NCBI RefSeq assembly: GCF_933775445.1
Contig: NC_065872.1
Span: 9,610,001-9,674,000, forward strand
Direction of reading: 5' to 3'
Length of the DNA: 64,000 nt
Source: Argentina anserina
Taxonomy: Eukaryota; Streptophyta; Magnoliopsida; Rosales; Rosaceae
Part shown: piece after piece, positions 46,438 to 57,630 of the stretch
Layout: every line of letters starts with the position of its first letter
Position numbering within the stretch: position 1 is the first letter of the stretch
Made by a program: the position numbers and the translations under genes
Notes under the pieces: generated by a model
Seen by the model: the letters and a program-made list of their open reading frames with translations, nothing else
The model's database searches: none
Told to the model about the DNA's origin: nothing

Positions 46438-48301
46438 TATGTAAAATGTCAACGTTAGTATAAAATAAGCAGGAATCGTTCAGTCCGGAGAATTGAAACG
46501 AACTCTAAACTTTAAATGTTAACAAATAAGGGGGGTTTGATATTGATTATTAACTACTAAAATAAAACATAAAGTACTATTTACATGATCGACTTCTCTT
46601 TACCAAACTAGACCAAATTCACCAATGCACCACATAATTACAAGTTTGGTTCTATCATGCATTCTAATTCATCTGATTACATACTTTTAGACACCAATAC
46701 AATTAAAGTCTTAGGTGAACATCTAATAATGCAAGATTTTTATTGAAATTTAGGTTGACTTAGGGCCTTACCCTAAATTGCATGCAATTAAATTTAAGTG
46801 TTAATAACACTTAGGGTAGAAATCAAACAAGATTACATTTAAGCACCAAATCTTTGTTAGAGACATGCTTCACGGTGGTGTCACTCACCATAGGATACAT
46901 GTAAATTTCCAGAATTTCCAACTTTAATTAACACAAACCGAACATACTTAGGGCATGATTCGATTTGTGTCAATATGGATGATGGAGATAGCACTCAAAT
47001 ACAATCTTAAGGACTAAATTCGTATGCACATATCTACAAATTATCTAAGAGTAAATAAAAGAAGAGTAGAACACAAAAATAAAAATGCAAACTTCAATAA
47101 TTATAAGAACATAGATTCGGCATAGTCTCAAAAACATATCAAATACAATCTGAAAATTCTAAAACAAATACAAAACCAATACTTCCACATAAACAACAAC
47201 TTACAATCTTCATAGACAAAGAATTATAGATTAACACAAATAAACGAAGTCATAAATATGACTTGCAAGAATCACATGTTGTAGGAACCTTAGTGGTACG
47301 GCTGCAAGAGGTGAAACTCGGTGAATGATGATGGTTTTGGGGTGGATGGTTTGGCTGATTTGTGAGGGAAGTTTATAGTGGTGTTTTGGTAGAGTTTTGG
47401 TCTTGAATGCTAGGGAGAAGTGATGATTTTTCTTTGTGAATGATGTGTTATTTATAGAAGAGTTTTGTCTCTTTGAATATTATAACTTTTACTTTTTCTC
47501 CTCAATTTCTTTCACTTATTTTTTTTCATTGGTGGGTGTCAGCTCCTTTGATAAATTCATTTTTTCTACTTTTTAGCTGTCTCATTCTTTCTCTCTTGCA
47601 TTATCTCTTTTTACTCTCTTCATTTTCGTTTCTCCTCAATTTTTTCACTTATTTTTGTCATTTATGGGTGCAATCTCTTTTGATAAACTCCTTCTTTTTC
47701 TCTTTTTTAGGTGTCTTATTCTTTCTCTCTTACATTATCTTTTTTTATTCTCTTCCTTTTTCTTTCTCTCTTGTTCTTTCACTTATTTTTGTTATTGGTG
47801 GGTGCAATCTTCTTTGATCAATTCCTTCTACTTCCTCTTTTTAGGTGTCTCATTTTTTCTTTATTTTCCTTCTTTACTTGACTTTTCCTCTATTTTTTTC
47901 GCTCATTGTAGATACACAATCTCATCTTTTAAAATATGAAAATAATAAAAGACAAGATAATTCATATAAAAAGACCAAGTAAGTTACTAGAATAGGAGAG
48001 TAAAATTATGAAAGTTACGGAATAAGCGTTTCAATTCAAGTATGACTTTCCTAAATAGTACGTTTCCTAGTCTAAAAAGGACTCCTAATACAAATAGGAT
48101 TCTCAAATTATCACAAATGTTATAGAAATGTCAATTAATGAAGACTCCTAATTTAACTAGGTTTCCTTGTTACACAAGGAATCTTACTCTAAATAGGACT
48201 CAACAATTTCTGTGTTTTTCAACCTGTTTTAGCACCAAAATGCAACTAACCATAAACTCCTAACTCGACTAAATGACTCAATACTACAACAAAAAGTGCT
48301 C
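46438..48301. mobile_element. 1.86-kb insertion splitting the NBS-LRR pseudogene
   Basis: The host frame rejoins exactly when this block and one GTGA are removed (GGATTGGTGA then GATGTCTT), so GTGA is probably the target duplication. The block has no recognisable transposase or LTR. It contains a pyrimidine-rich tandem repeat at 47500-47900 and AT-rich sequence elsewhere. Class undetermined. Confidence 0.65.
47500..47900 (+). repeat. Pyrimidine-rich tandem repeat, three units of ~134 bp
   Basis: TTCACTTATTTTT recurs at 47511, 47644 and 47778, each time followed by GGTGGGTG or GGGTGCAATCT, then TTTGAT(A/C)AA and AGGTGTCTCATT-like sequence. The Phe/Leu/Ser-rich plus-strand frames here are by-products of composition. 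Confidence 0.85.
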
Positions 48302-48812
48302 ATTTCACCAATCCCTTTGTAGATTTGAACAAGTCATCGAGGGAGATGGAGTTCTTCCATGCAATAACTCCACATAGCGAGAACAACGGCTTAAGCTCCT
48401 CATCATCCAATCGATCATAAGTCCATTGCAGAGCCAGGAATGCTTGTTCAGCCAATCCTTTCTTCTCAAACTTTTTTCTTGCGTTTCAGGGCATTTTTCC
48501 ACTCTGGAAGAGTTCCTTTTTTCAATGCACTTGCAACTGTGACAACAAAAATTGGCAAACCGGCACATCTATTGGCTACTTCTGTTGCTACAGTTCTTAT
48601 GTTGGGATCTCTAACGATTTCACTCGCCTTGCTTTCAAATAAACTCTAACTCTCTCTTTCGTCTAAGGCCGCAAGCTGAAATTCTCTATGTGTACTCATC
48701 TCTCTGGACAATAATCCTGATGTCATCAGTATTTTACAAGTTACCACATCTGGAAGACCAATAGCTTTTCAGTCGAAGGAACTCCAAAGATCATCCAAGG
48801 ACAAAATAATAC

Positions 48813-50889
48813 AAGAAAAGTAGGGTATGCCCAATTCAAAAATGTAGAGGACCTTGTCTCCCGCTACGTCAAATTCAGGACTTTGAATTTTGGTTGATTA
48901 GGTACTGTACTAATATCTACGTACTAAAACAGAACTAAGGCCAAATGTGAAACTATTGTTACATATCCATTTGGCATGGAGTGTTGTTACATGGATTGAA
49001 TTATGAGCCAACGAGAGGTTTGGACTGGCGTCCTAGCTGATACTCTAGTAGGCATATAACAGAGTTTTTTTTTTTGATTGTAAAGGCATATAACAGAGTT
49101 GGGTTCTGTATTTTCATTCAACTATTTGTATTACGTAAGTAACATAACTACTTAAAGGGTTACTCTAATGGATCAAAAGTATGAACCTATGCTCCGAGTT
49201 CTGCGCTCTGCTGTGTGATATTGAGAAAATAATATAATTCTACGTGTTGAGATCATGGATTTAAATTACTCGTCATTTTTACAGGTAAATCAGATCTTAA
49301 TATGCTCATTGTGTTCGCTACAAAATTCATCAGGGTGTTTGGGATATATGGAACTCCCCTGCTCTGGCATCTAGGATGGAAAGCCCTATGAACGAACATA
49401 CTCAACATAGTATATTTTAGTTTGTCTTAAATCCAAGTCAGATACTTGCTATTTAGGAAACAGTGCGCAGAGCAACAGAAAAAGCTTTAAAGGGTATACA
49501 GCTTCGAAATTGTTTTACTGAGAAATAGAGGTCCATGAACTACGCATACCTCCTTTTCACTTGGTTGGCTTATTGATGCAATCAATGTAACCCACAACAA
49601 GAGTTGATGACGAACAAACTGCAAATCTCAGGACTGATCTGAATCACACAAAACTCGCACAAAATAAGTAAGCAAAATGATGCAAGTTACTCTTGAACTG
49701 GAACAGTATTAAACATATATGACCATTGAAAAATATATTTGAGATCCACTATCAAATAGACATATAAGAGAATTCTGGAAGCACATGACATATCTCAGAT
49801 ATCCCAACTTAGTGTTAGACTGTTAGTAAGTTACTACCTATCACTACTACACTATTAATACCAGAGCCAATTTATATAAAAGTATAAAACATAGATCAGT
49901 TTCCGTAAGAGGTCATAATTTCAACAAAATTCCTCAAAGAGCCAACTCTTACAACAAGCTGATTGACATACTTAACACAACAAAAATCAACAACAAAGTG
50001 CAGAACAACAGACCCTAGCCAAAACAAGCTTTCAAAGGGAACGTTTTGGCCACTAAGACAAACAATCAATCTCCCCCAGCATCAAGTGAACCAAAGCATA
50101 GTAGTTAAGTTCATGCACCGAAATTGGTTTCGGATCCTATATATTACGGGTAATTACATACTGGGAAGAAAATGCATGATACTTATGTTTGAAGGGCAGA
50201 ATGCATGATACTTAAACCAGCTGACTTAAATCAAAAGAAGAAACTTTAGAGATTGAACCCAACTACATATCAAAATTTTCAGATTGAAATCAAATAATGT
50301 GTAGAAAAAGAGGAAGGAAACGAATTAGAAGAAAGCAGAGAGGATGTACCTTGCTAGCTATAGCTTGTGCCGGATCCACAGGTCAGGGCACATAAACTAT
50401 GCGAAGAGGAAAGTGAACTCAGTGAGCGACTGCTATCTCAATTCCTTTCAGAAATGAGAAATAAGCAGAAGACTATGAAGAAGATAAGCAAAATGTGAGA
50501 GACTGCATACAAGTGTCGAGCTTTGGATGGTATATAGATCACCATATGGCATATATATGGTGAGAGAACAGACGAAGTGTGCCAAGTTTTTCTTTTCTTT
50601 TCTTTTCTTTTATCTTTTAGAAAGCAAACTATTTCTTTTATTATGGAGTGAAGAATCATCATCTTGCGCGTTCTACAGATGCTTTTCGATAATGAATCGA
50701 GTTTTATACTTTTGCAAATGAGCATTTTCCCCTGTAGGATTATCAATTATCCGCATAAGCTAGAACCGTCTTTTTCTCAAACTCTCAAAGGACCAAGCAA
50801 TCCTTCCAGAGTGGAAAAAAGATTACATGACATTTGTCTTCTAATTCCATACAAGACCACACACAAAACCAAAGGTTGGACTAATTGTT
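48813..50889. other. Intergenic region, no gene recognised
   Basis: About 2 kb, upstream of the NBS-LRR pseudogene on its strand. It contains the micro-insertion at 49052-49102 and a TTTTC repeat near 50586-50612. No coding exon is supported. Confidence 0.4.
49052..49102 (-). mobile_element. 17-bp poly-A-tailed insertion between 17-bp target duplications
   Basis: AGGCATATAACAGAGTT is present at 49052-49068 and 49086-49102. Only 17 bp lie between, reading TTACAATCAAAAAAAAA on the minus strand. The structure and the ATCAAAA tail resemble the case at 27087-27140. Confidence 0.6.
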
Positions 50890-51687
50890 TATGTCTTGTG
50901 GAATTACGTCAATGATGAGTTCCAATGTAAGCGACCTTCGGAACAACCTAAGGTGATATCTTTGCCTGATCAATATGGTGCTTTGCAACCATTCAACAAA
51001 TAAATAAACAATATGGTGTTTTAAGCATGTACTAAGTGATGACGACTTGTAGAGCATTTTTATACATTATGATCGGTTTAATATCGAGTTTACCGAAGCT
51101 TCATAGATTAAGTAGACGAAGCATGCATATTGGTCCTAAAGAAGGGATTTAGTTATTGTGCATCATTTTAGTAATATAGCCCCCGATGTAAAATTGGACC
51201 AAAGAGCTAAACCTGTCGACGAAGGTTTAACATTTTGCGAATTTGTAATCAATGCGTATTGGGGAAGCATAGTGATTCTTTCGATCCTTAAATTGTTTGA
51301 TAGGCATAGTATAGCTTCTAAACTGTGGGTGCCAAAAGTTAACTAATGGTGTTCGGATTCTAGCGTTCCTCAAGTTACTCGGTTTCTCCATGTCAAAGCA
51401 GTCCCTTCTCTTGATTCTTATTTCACTCATTTTGATCAGTTTCTTCCGGATCAAATTAAAGTATGTATGTGTTTAGGTCCCCTTGATGGTATCACCGTAC
51501 TCTTACCACCAGAAACTTCTTTCACCATCATCACCCCCTCATGGATAAGTACCATCCACTTCGTTCTGACTCAATGGATTCAAAGAGTTGCACCACCAGT
51601 TTGTGCTATTGCGGAGGCTTACTGGTTGAGGTTGAGCCCAAGGCCACAAACAGTAATACTGCTTCAGAAAACATTACTACTATCTGT

Positions 51688-53097
51688 CTATATAGCATGG
51701 ATACGGGAAAAATTGGGTATGTCCGTATCGTATCTGTATCGGATACGGGTACGGTCTGGATGTGTCATATACATATATTCTTGGATAAAAAAAAGTATCC
51801 TAACTATGTAATACAAAGTCAACCCAGCAGATACGGTCCGGATACGATTTAGATACATTTTAGGATACAATTGTCATTTTAACGTTGATAAAACCATGAC
51901 AAATGTACAAGCCGCACATTCTCCTTCGAAAAGGAGACTGAGCCTGAGGGAGGTGAACCCAGACAAATCATCTGCAATCATCTATACCTTATCTCGTCGA
52001 TCTTGGATTCCGAGCAAACCCCATACTCTCTCTGTCTCTCTCTGTCTCTCTCTCTCTCTTCCCGTCATCGGAAAAAGGTACGACTCATATCTTCAGTAGT
52101 TTGATTGAGTTTCCTTTGATTAGTGTGCTCTGCTTTGTTTTGTATTCAATCTCACTTATTTTTGCGATGTTCTGTATTTAGTTTGGCATTGATGAATTGG
52201 TTAAGAACTAGCAAGAATTACCCAATTAGGGACTTACTGATCGTATTGGGTTGTCCCCCTTTTCATTGTTTTAGACTGTTGATTTGAATCTAGTTATTTG
52301 GATTTGTTTTTGGTGATATTTTTGATCGAGTAATGACAGTTGTACGAATTTAGTTATGTGGATTTCCTCCCTCTCCTGTTTCCATTCAGATTCCATTCCT
52401 CACTACTACGTTGTTTGCAAAACCCAATTCCTTTTGTATCTTTCTCTCCTCATGTTTTCTCATCAGAAACCTCCAACTCAATCACATTGACATACAAACC
52501 TTCCTCTTGTTCTTGTTGTCTCTACAATGAAGACTTCTTGTTGGGTTCTGCTTGTTTCCTTAATAATGAGCTTCTGCACATCTGGACTTCCTCGATTGAC
52601 AATTACCACCAAGCGTGAGTGTCTTTTTGATTGCCCCTCTGTTCTTGATTCCCTGCATTTGTTTTTGTTTTTGTTTTTGCTTAAAGAATTGAGTGTCAAT
52701 GGCCCAAGGAGTTCCACTATTGTGTTTGGTTACAATTTGTCTGTCTGTGAACTTCCAATCTTGTTGAGTTGTCTAAAAATGTCATTTTAGGATTATGTAA
52801 GTGTATTTGTTATATTGTTCTCAATGTCTAGAGTTTAGTATGTAACAAGAAGCTTAATATGGACTTATGTTTATTGTAAAATTGATGGGATTTAGGTGTT
52901 CTAAATTTCTAATTGCTAGTTTTTAATCCAATTCTAGAATTTATTTATATATAAACATATATTAACTATTAATTTACAAAACGTATCCAAAACGCTACAT
53001 ATTAGAAAAAAACGTATCCCCGTATTATGCCGTACTCGTATCCGTGTCCCGTACCCGTACTCGTATCCGTGTCCCGTACCCGTACTGTGCATCATAG
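51688..53097. mobile_element. hAT-type element carrying a captured gene fragment (1.41 kb)
   Basis: Termini are CTATATAGCATGGATACGGG on the left and, reverse complemented, CTATGATGCACAGTACGGG on the right. The target duplication is CTATCTGT (51680-51687) versus CTACCTGT (53098-53105), 8 bp with one mismatch. Subterminal GATACGGGTACGG and CCGTACCCGTACTCGTATCC repeats relate it to the element at 32632-33225. The middle, about 51,950-52,800, differs in character: leader-like CT-rich sequence, a donor-like GTACGA, and a signal-peptide exon. No transposase is present. Confidence 0.85.
52527..52614 (+). pseudogene. Captured first coding exon of a secreted protein
   Basis: ATG at 52527 opens MKTSCWVLLVSLIMSFCTSG, a textbook secretion signal, then LPRLTITTK, and meets a canonical donor (C|GTGAGT at 52615). 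A pyrimidine-rich leader precedes it, with a possible leader exon ending AAAAAG|GTACGA near 52079 and an acceptor-like CTCATCAG near 52466. No later exon occurs before the transposon terminus, so only the 5' end of the donor gene was captured. The donor family is not recognised. Confidence 0.6.
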
Positions 53098-53509
53098 CTA
53101 CCTGTGGAACGACTGTTCTAATGTGCAGAAAGCTCGACGATTTGGGAGGGTGCCTTGTCGATAACGTGATGGCTGCTTTCTTTGGGTCTATGCAGCGCTG
53201 CTTTTGCATCCACATCGACACTAAAGAGGACCCCGATCACGATCCCATGTACGTGCCTCTCAGTACTGCCAACAATGAAGAAGATACCGACACTGAGATC
53301 CCAATTGCTACTACTAGCTAGAATGTGAAAATATTCAATATGTTTTATGCTCGCCAGTAATCCATGACATAAAACATATACACTAAAATGCATCTATTCA
53401 TCGACCTTAATTTCTGTCACAATTTAGTGAGTGCAAATTCAAGCACCAAATATGTATCTAATAATTATGAGCCGAGGACCGATCATCAGTTGAGTGCTAG
53501 TTTTGTTTT

Positions 53510-54257
53510 CTCTCCCAATTAATTTTTACTTCCTTTCATGATCTATAGTTTTATGTATTTATGAACCAATTGATCAGTTAAAAGACGTGATGTTTTAATT
53601 TTATTATTTATCTTTCTATTTCTTAATCATTAAATAGAGTTTTAGATTGATATATAATGAAATGACTAATACGTAATTTCACAAGGGGTTTGATAATTAA
53701 AGGCATTTAAAGACCCAAAATATTAATTAAAACCCTCAGTTTGGGTTTCTGATAAACATGGACTAGTGCAAAAAACTTCTACCCTTTAAAATTCGAATTT
53801 TTATAAGAGTGCCACTATACTAGTTGTTGCTTTTACACACGTTATATTGAGTGATTACTCCTTTTCCAGATTAAAACATCTCCCTCTCTTAGAGCAAGTA
53901 ATTATTCCTCTTCCTGATCGAAACTTCTCTATCTCTTTCTCTAACCCAGCCACCATCTATGCCGTCATCTATGAGGATCACACATGATGGAAGAGTCAAC
54001 CACACCTCATCGACGTCGCTATTGTCATGGTTTGTTTGTTTCACTTCTTTGTCAAACCAGAGACTGCGTCAAATTGATCAAGGCCTTAAGGTTTAGCGCA
54101 CGGCTTCCGTCAACAAATTGATCAAGGTGTTTACAATTGTGATTCAAATGAAAACCAACTATGAGGCTTGGCTTTGACGATACATCTGATTCAAGTTCCT
54201 TTAATCCAACACATAAGGTTGTTTCTGGTTTTACTTTGTCTCTTATTTTATTGCTTA
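53510..54257. other. AT-rich intergenic sequence, nothing recognised
   Basis: About 750 bp without a supported gene or bounded element. Confidence 0.4.
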
Positions 54258-54265
54258 TCTATGAA

Positions 54266-54422
54266 CAAGGTTCTAAAAAACGCTAGGCGTTAATCGGGCG
54301 GACAGCTAAAAACCAGCGCCTAGAGGATTAATCGGGGATTAATCGGCCCAAAATTGAGGCGGCCAAGGGTCTCCGGGCGCCTAGGCGGTCCTAGGTCCTA
54401 GGCGGGGATTTTTAGAACATTG
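54266..54422. mobile_element. Tiny hAT MITE (157 bp) with exact TSD
   Basis: Ends are CAAGGTTCTAAAAAACGC on the left and CAATGTTCTAAAAATCCC (reverse complement) on the right. TCTATGAA is duplicated exactly at 54258-54265 and 54423-54430. The interior has CTAGGCG/CGCCTAG and ATTAATCGGGGATTAATCGG motifs. No coding capacity. Confidence 0.92.
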
Positions 54423-55028
54423 TCTATGAATATGGATATGCGTATTGATTTGATTGCTCAAGGCCTCTAGTTCAATTGGTATTGTTCTATGTGTTAATGA
54501 TTATTTGAGTATCTGAAGAAAGTCACGAAACTTGTTTCATTGCATTAGAGTATTCATGGTAAAATTCATAGATCCAATGGTAGTATGATATCTGTTTGCT
54601 TTGATTTAATGTATGAACATGAAGTTATATTCTTCTGTGAATGATTCTAGAACAAGTACTATAATTGGTATGCAACTACCCTTGTAACTATGATAGCATA
54701 AGTCTTGTATTAGTAATCGTCTATGTAACTATATTGGTAACTGTGTTTCTATTAAGTAACTATTTGATAACTGTGTAACTACTACTTTTGTGTACGTGCG
54801 ATATTGAGAGAAGTAACTGAGTGAAAGAAATGCCGTGAGTTTAACCAAGGCAACCATTTAGCAATTTTGGATTGGGAAAGAGAGGCCAATGTTGGAGGTA
54901 ACTGCTGATGTAACCACAATAGCTTAACATGAAGAACAAGTAAGTGTCATTAAAGCAATTTTTGACGCAGCTGCCTTGGTAACTGTGCTGGCATAGCTAC
55001 AAGTACAGTTATACAACCAAACATTAAA

Positions 55029-56107
55029 GGGAAAATAGACCAAATAATGTCTCAACTTTTCTTCATTCTAAATTTCAATATCTCAAGTTTTTAAATTTTC
55101 ATATTGGTATCTCACATCTTTACCCTGAATAAACTTTGGTATCTAGAGGGCTAGAGGCGTTACTTCCGTTAAAACATCTTAACAGATAATAAATTTGAAG
55201 GGTATTCTCACCCTTTCACTCGTTATAATAAATTTTCCTTAATTTTTCTCTCCCCTCTCCCCGTCTCTCAAACTGGGAAGGATAGAAATCATGATGAATG
55301 AGAAAAAAAAATCAGATCACCTCTTCCGATATACTCCATGCCGGCTGGGCACAACTGAATATTTTGGCTATTCTTTTCCTGCCTTCAGTAAGTTCAATTT
55401 GCAGTGTCGGGCTCTTAATTCTAATTATCTCATATCTCAAGTCCGAATGAAGGAGGACACTGAACAATGATCACATGCTGAGCTAGTGCATGTGAAATCC
55501 TATTTGCAAAGACAATGAACAGATTTGAGGGAAACCATGTGTATGATTCAGTTCGTGTAGTGGGAAAACTTAATTATTAGATAGTGCTCAAAGTTGGAGG
55601 AAAATTCCATAGCAGGGCCGCAAGACAAGTTTGGGGTGTTCTTGATTGAAACTTCGATTATAACTTGGAATCGGAAGTTGAATCCTTGATTAAATATGCA
55701 GGTACTTGTTTGTATAATAATCGATAGAAAACCTTAATCCATGTTTAATCATTGTCCATAATTTCTATAATACTCTCAACACTTCTGCAATCTTGCATCC
55801 ATCGCTGCAATATTGATCGTGAGAGAATGAAATTGTCAACCACGAAGAACACCCATATCGTTTGATAAATTATCCCTGCGCTCACAAATTTGTATTTTGT
55901 TTATGGAAAAGAAAAAACTGAAAAAGGGTATCTTGGTCAATTTATGTTCAAACTTGCCACATGAAAAGCTCCGTTAAGGAGTTAACAACCCCGGTACTGA
56001 TATTTGATCGGAGTAAGAAGGTGAGATACCGTTTTGAAATTTTAAAAACTTGAGATACTCAAAGTTGGAATGAGAAAAAGTTGAGACACTCTTTCGTCAA
56101 TTTTTCC
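55029..56107. mobile_element. Mutator-like element (1.08 kb) with long TIRs and 9-bp TSD
   Basis: Left end GGGAAAATAGACCAAATAAT and right end (reverse complement) GGAAAAATTGACGAAAGAGT continue as matching arms (TGTCTCAACTTTT, ATCTCAAGTTTTTAAA) for about 90 bp. The 9-bp duplication AACATTAAA is exact at 55020-55028 and 56108-56116. No transposase frame is present. It splits the GTAACT field and contains none of the hexamer density, so it arrived later. Confidence 0.92.
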
Positions 56108-57262
56108 AACATTAAAATGATAATCACATGATAGTTATAATGATAGTGAGATTGTTGATGTAACTATCTCCTATATCTTTTGAGTTGAAGTTGTTTGTGT
56201 TTTTCATTTTAGCTTTTCATACAAGCATTGAGTAACTGTGTTTGTAACCACTTTTGTAACTGTGAGTTGGCAAATTGTGTTACAATTGAGTAAATGTTTG
56301 GTAAATATGTTTGTAACTATATTGATATTAAGTAATTGTTTATGTAACTATGTTGGTGACTGTGTTTCTATAAAGTAACTATTTGGTAGCTATGAGGATA
56401 TTGTTTTTGTATAGGTGCGATGTCGGGAGATACGCTAGAGAGGAGAAAATGACGTCAATATGCACAGGGCAACCATTTCACAATGATTTCCTCAAAGAAA
56501 ACTCAACTTAAAGTATTGAGATCCAACAATTACATGTGTATATGTTGTAATGTTAGGTTTCGTAATGTTACTTCAAGTGACTAGTTTGCAAGTTACATGG
56601 AAGCTATATGGCAATTAATCATGTAACTGCCCATGTAACTACACAACTGGTTTAGTAACTATTTATGTAACTAGGCTGTTGTAGCATAACTTATCATGTA
56701 ACTACTCAATTGACTACTAAGAATGTAATTAGTCTTGTAACTGTAAAATTATTGATCAGGTAACTAATATTTGTAGGATATTTTAGTTTTCCAATTACCC
56801 AAGCACCGCAACAATAGTGTGTCTAAACCAAGTTAATAAGCCTTGTAACTAACCAAGTAACTATATATATCTAACAATATAACTACTCAAATACTATCTA
56901 TGTAACTACCTAACTATTTGGTCAAGTAACTACTCATGTAACTTATTATTCGCAAGTAACTTGTCATGTAATTGATGATATAACTAGTTCAAGTAACTAT
57001 TAATGTAATTATATTACTTAAGTAACTTCTCATGCAACTACTCACATAATTGGGCAATACTTCTATACTGGTCTTGTAACTATTGAAAACTGATTATTTT
57101 CAGGGTATAACAAATCATGTAATTAGTCACTCATTGCAACAATAGTGTAGACCATTTACATAGGCATCAAATGGACCATGTCAGTTACTCAATATCAGCA
57201 AAGTTACTAACACAATTACCTATATAGTTACATAGAAAGTTATCAAGACAATTATTGAATAT

Positions 57263-57630
57263 CAATACAGGTATCGAGACCATTATTTAATGTCAATATA
57301 GTTACCGGAGTAATAATCATGTAACTACGTAATTGATCATGACTAGTTTGAGACAGTTTCTTAATGACCATATAACTATCAGGAAAATTTCTTAATGTCA
57401 ACACAATATAGTTACATAAAAAGTTACCAAGAGAATTAATGAATGTCAATACAGGTACCGAGACTGTTAGTTAATGTCAATATAGTTACTGGAGTAATAA
57501 TCACGTAACTACTCAGATAACTAATCATAACTAGTTTGAGACAGTTTTGTAATGCCCATACAGTTATCAGAACAATTACTTAATTTTAATATATTATTTA
57601 AGTAACTATTATGTTACTACTCGAGTAACT
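57263..57630 (+). repeat. 184-bp two-copy tandem duplication in the GTAACT field
   Basis: CAATACAGGTA(T/C)CGAGAC occurs at 57263 and 57447. Both are followed by TTAATGTCAATATAGTTAC, GGAGTAATAATCA(T/C)GTAACT and ACTAGTTTGAGACAGTTT. Here the hexamer occurs mostly as AGTTAC, showing that orientation varies by segment. Confidence 0.85.

Larger units (their letters stand above)
46190..48812 (-). pseudogene. NBS-LRR (RPS2-like, CC-type) disease-resistance pseudogene, split by an insertion
   Basis: The minus strand at 48812-48302 encodes a recognisable NB-ARC core: LSLDDLW (kinase-2), CKILMTSGLLSREM (RNBS-B region), EFQLAALDE, then TEVANRCAGLPIFVVTV (GLPL motif), LPEWKNAL, and LKPLFSLCGVI (RNBS-D region). 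After a 1.86-kb insertion, 46437-46190 continues CLKTLNQLGLLKD and FVRKHDLVHDVANDIASRE, which corresponds to the MHD motif with Met replaced by Lys. Damage includes an in-frame stop just after the kinase-2 motif, a frameshift after WKNAL, the insertion, a 67-bp duplication, and loss of the P-loop part and of the LRRs. Intact relatives are intracellular immune receptors; this copy cannot work as one. Confidence 0.85.
51541..53321 (+). pseudogene. Cys-rich gene of unknown family, copy 2, split by a hAT element
   Basis: The reading frame opens MDKYHPLRSDSMDSKSC at 51541, runs through LCYCGGLLVEVEPK, and is broken at 51688 by a transposon. It resumes at 53106 with CGTTVLMCRKLDDLGG, then MAAFFGSMQRCFCIHIDTK, an acidic DPDHDP stretch, and PIATTS before TAG. 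With the transposon and one 8-bp duplication discounted, the coding length is 363 bp, an exact multiple of three (120 residues), so no other lesion is present. Copy 1 is instead broken by a 4-bp length change. The protein is Cys-rich, without signal peptide or membrane span; its function is unknown. If the transposon behaved as an intron the protein could still be made, but I see no reason to expect that. Confidence 0.72.
50890..53500 (+). repeat. Segmental duplication, copy 2
   Basis: Partner of 31430-32610, with the same landmark order, but interrupted by the 1.41-kb hAT element at 51688-53097. Upstream similarity starts near GGAATTACGTCAATG and downstream similarity ends near GCCGAGGA(C)C. 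Confidence 0.8.

Noticed and set aside
47473..47939. Phe/Leu-rich membrane-protein-like frames
   Set aside because: They arise from the pyrimidine-rich 134-bp tandem repeat inside a transposon insertion. Repeat units do not keep phase.
50802..50820. 17-bp match CTTCCAGAGTGGAAAAA to the NBS-LRR pseudogene
   Set aside because: The surrounding sequence shows no further NBS similarity, so a second gene fragment cannot be supported.
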